From the NCBI GenBank assembly GCA_025353765.1, contig JANXOD010000008.1, positions 523,573 through 587,572 of the forward strand: 64,000 nucleotides of DNA, read 5' to 3'. Below, one piece after another: positions 61,573-64,000 of this stretch. This DNA comes from Sphingobacteriales bacterium. Its GTDB lineage: Bacteria > Bacteroidota > Bacteroidia > Sphingobacteriales > Sphingobacteriaceae. The translations under genes and the position numbers were made by a program. Within the stretch, counting starts at the first letter, position 1, and every line of letters begins with the position of its first letter. Under the pieces are notes generated by a model that was not told the DNA's origin, searched no databases, and worked only from the letters and a program-made list of their open reading frames with translations.

Positions 61573-64000
61573 TGCTTAAATCATTATTTAAGAACACCTT
61601 AGTTGTTCTGATTCTTTTATTATCTGCATATCAAATTAATGCACAAACAAGCCGTAATAAAAATAAAACAGTAATTCCTTATCAAAATAATTACCAACGA
61701 GTTTCTTTTGGGCGTTTCCATACTTTAGAAATTAGAAATGGCACGCTATGGGCATGGGGAAGTAATTCATACGGGCAGCTAGGTTTAGGAGCACCGGATA
61801 ATAATCCTCATTCTACTCCTGTACAAGTAGGGACAGCAACTAATTGGGTCAGTGTTTCTGTGGGATACCGTTATTCTATTGGTTTACGAGCTGATGGTAC
61901 TTTGTGGGCATGGGGAAATAATATTTATGGGCAATTGGGAGATGGCACAACTATCGATAAAAGTACTCCTACTCAAGAACCAAGCTTATCAAAAAACTGG
62001 GTGAGCATTGCAACAGGATCTTTTCATACAATGGCTATAAAAGCAGATGGTAGTTTATGGTGTTGGGGAAACAACGCGAATGGACAGGTAGGAAAGGGCA
62101 ATGTTAGTCCTCCTACAATCCAAAAGAGTCCTTTTCAAGTTTCCAGTGGAAACAAATGGTTGCAAGTTTCTGGTGGCGATGCATTTAGTGCTGCATTAAA
62201 GTCTGACGGTACTTTATGGGCTTGGGGAGATAATTCATACGGGCAATTAGGAGATAATTCTGTTACCCAAAAAAATAGTCCAGTTCAAATTGGAAGCGCT
62301 ACAAACTGGAAATATATTTCAGCGGGATTTCAACATATAATGGCTATACAAGCAAATGGAACATTGTGGGGCTGGGGTAATGATTCTAATGGACAATTTG
62401 GTGGTAGTAATATAGATTTTAGTAATCGTTTGGTTCCTACCAAGGTGGGAATTTTAACAAATTGGGTAAGTATCGCTGCCGGATCCGAGCATACGATCGG
62501 CTTACAATCTGACGGCACTTTGTGGGCTTGGGGCCATAATAATTTAGGACAACTAGGTGATAATACTACTACCGATCATTACTTACCTGCAAAAGTAGGT
62601 ACTATATCAACAACAAAATGGGTAGGCCTTTCATCCAATAGCTCTTCTGGTGCAGCAGTAAAGGATGATGGTACCTTATGGTTTTGGGGCGATAATCAAT
62701 ACGGGCAACTAGGGAATGGAACAAGCAATAATACAATAAAAGATCCTATACAAGTAAGGAGTGCCCCTACAGAATGGATAAGTGTAGCTACTAGTGGTGC
62801 CGCTACTGTTGGGTTAGCTCATAGTATTGCGCTAAAAGCAGATGGTACTATTTGGGCTTGGGGTGATAATTCTTCCGGTCAATTAGGTTTAGGAGCATCA
62901 GATAATAGCGTTCATTCTAATGCTATACAAATTGGCAATAGCAATAACTGGATAGGCGTTTCTGCAGGTTTAAAATTTACTATGGCTTTAAAGTCTGATG
63001 GCACTTTATGGGCATGTGGTGCAAATAATACCGGACAGTTAGGTAATAGTGCTAATACTGCTGCTCAATATGCTAGTCTTGTTCAGGTAACGGGCAGTAA
63101 CTGGATACACATTTCAGCAAGTGGCTCTAGAGCAACCGGTATTCAATCAGATGGTACTGTATGGACATGGGGAACTAACTCAAATGGACAATTAGGTACA
63201 GGAACAACAGATAATAATCCTCATTATAATCCTGTACAGGTTAGTGGAATAGGTGATATAATAAGCCTTTCAGCCAGTGATACCCATACTTTGGCCACGA
63301 AAGCAAATGGTACGTTATATACTTGGGGCGCTAATGCTTCAGGGCAATTGGGTAATGGTAATAATACTGATCAAAGCAGTCCTGTTCAGATTACAGGTAC
63401 AGATTGGATAAATGTATCTGCCCAAGCTGATCCGAATACAGGTGAGACGCATAGTATGGGCTTGAAAGCTGATGGAACAATTTATACCTGGGGAAATACC
63501 ATCAATGTACCGACACAGGTTGGAACTGCTACCAACTGGATTAATATTGCAGCGGGCCCAAAACATTCATTTGGGTTACAGGCTGATGGTTTTTCATGGT
63601 CATGGGGATTTAATGGTAATGGCCAATTAGGCTTAGGAGATAAAACGGACAGGCCTTCGCCTGTAATGATTGCTAATCCTATCGAAGTTGTGAATCTTGC
63701 AACAGGATCTTCGCATTCTGCTCTTATTAAAGCGGATAGGTTACAGATATATTTTACGGGTGATAATACTAAAGGTCAGTTAGATGATGGAACAATAATT
63801 GAACATACTTCTTTTACTAGCGGAAATACCTCTCTTCCGGTAATTCTGACCAGTTTTATAGCAAAAGCAGAAGGAACCAGTGTAAAAATTGAATGGGCTA
63901 CTGCTTCCGAGCATAATAATGATCGTTTTGAAGTAGAAACCTCAACAGACGGCAAAATATTCAGCAAATTATTAGCTACGGTTAAAGGAAATGGTACAAG
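61573..64000 (+). CDS. Secreted RCC1-repeat protein, 3' end outside window
   Basis: An ATG at 61573 opens a frame without a stop to the window end (809 codons). A signal peptide (M-L-K-S-L-F-K-N-T-L) ends near N-A-Q-T. About fourteen RCC1-type repeats follow, recognisable by L-W-A-W-G and G-Q-L-G blocks; one, near the twelfth, is degenerate. Fourteen repeats suggest two seven-bladed propellers. After G-Q-L-D-D-G the chain changes to L-P-V-I-L-T-S-F-I-A-K-A, W-A-T-A-S-E-H-N-N-D-R-F and V-E-T-S-T-D-G, the linker/FnIII-like region typical just before a type IX sorting signal. The protein is thus likely surface-exposed cargo. Ligand unknown. Confidence 0.9.

Overview
The window is AT-rich DNA from a member of the Bacteroidota, most likely of the Sphingobacteriales (Pedobacter/Solitalea-like). 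The evidence is a SusC/SusD pair, many lipoproteins with C-K-K-D after the lipobox, a Bacteroidota-type THUMP-like methyltransferase, a PorV-like outer-membrane barrel, a C-terminal region of the type IX secretion cargo kind in the last gene, and several TAnnTTTG -7 promoter boxes. Most of it reads as ordinary chromosome: housekeeping genes mixed with envelope genes. I see no insertion sequence, prophage, CRISPR array, tRNA or rRNA.

Layout. 1-1885: 5' part of a secreted beta-helix protein (- strand). 2245-5468: GNAT acetyltransferase, a 21-bp tandem-repeat array, aspartokinase and a THUMP-like methyltransferase. 5531-7472: cold-shock protein and three tandem paralogous small lipoproteins. 7630-9949: trypsin-like protease with a zinc ribbon plus a partner that shares a domain with it. 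10116-12725: mutS. 13079-21210: thiolase, two unknown proteins, a peptide/proton symporter, a polyprenol-phosphate glycosyltransferase, ruvB, and an nhaA gene broken by one base. 21240-24129: methionine aminotransferase, omega-amidase and PPK2. 24256-30484: PBP1A, a large peptidase/TolB-propeller/barrel fusion and msrB. 30485-32201: GIY-YIG protein divergent from a LexA-like S24 regulator, then a Spy-like protein. 32251-36872: susD and a frameshifted susC. 37170-46588: 3-hydroxybutyryl-CoA dehydrogenase, argS, ureohydrolase divergent from arginine decarboxylase, a pseudouridine synthase, a response regulator, a TlpA-like lipoprotein and gatB. 46730-53941: Gly/His-tailed protein, pentapeptide-repeat protein, a second 21-bp array, alaS, MerR regulator, lipid kinase, phosphoesterase and a low-complexity secreted protein. 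54186-61377: PfpI/DJ-1 protein, enoyl-CoA hydratase, then an operon of ComEC, a ComEA-like HHH plus outer-membrane barrel protein, and a PorV-like barrel, followed by a GLPGLI-like protein. 61573-64000: 5' part of a 14-repeat RCC1-type secreted protein.

Genes that appear to work together: methionine aminotransferase with omega-amidase (removes the oxo-acid made when glutamine donates the amino group); arginine decarboxylase with the divergent ureohydrolase (polyamine route); thiolase and 3-hydroxybutyryl-CoA dehydrogenase (same pathway, but far apart); susC with susD; the protease pair; and the overlapping barrel/HHH-barrel/ComEC operon, which looks like a candidate envelope DNA-uptake route in a lineage not known for type IV pilus competence. 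The most unusual non-coding features are two 21-bp-period tandem arrays abutting gene ends, a perfect 20-bp hairpin with the susC frameshift in its 4-nt loop, and a perfect palindrome present twice downstream of unrelated genes.
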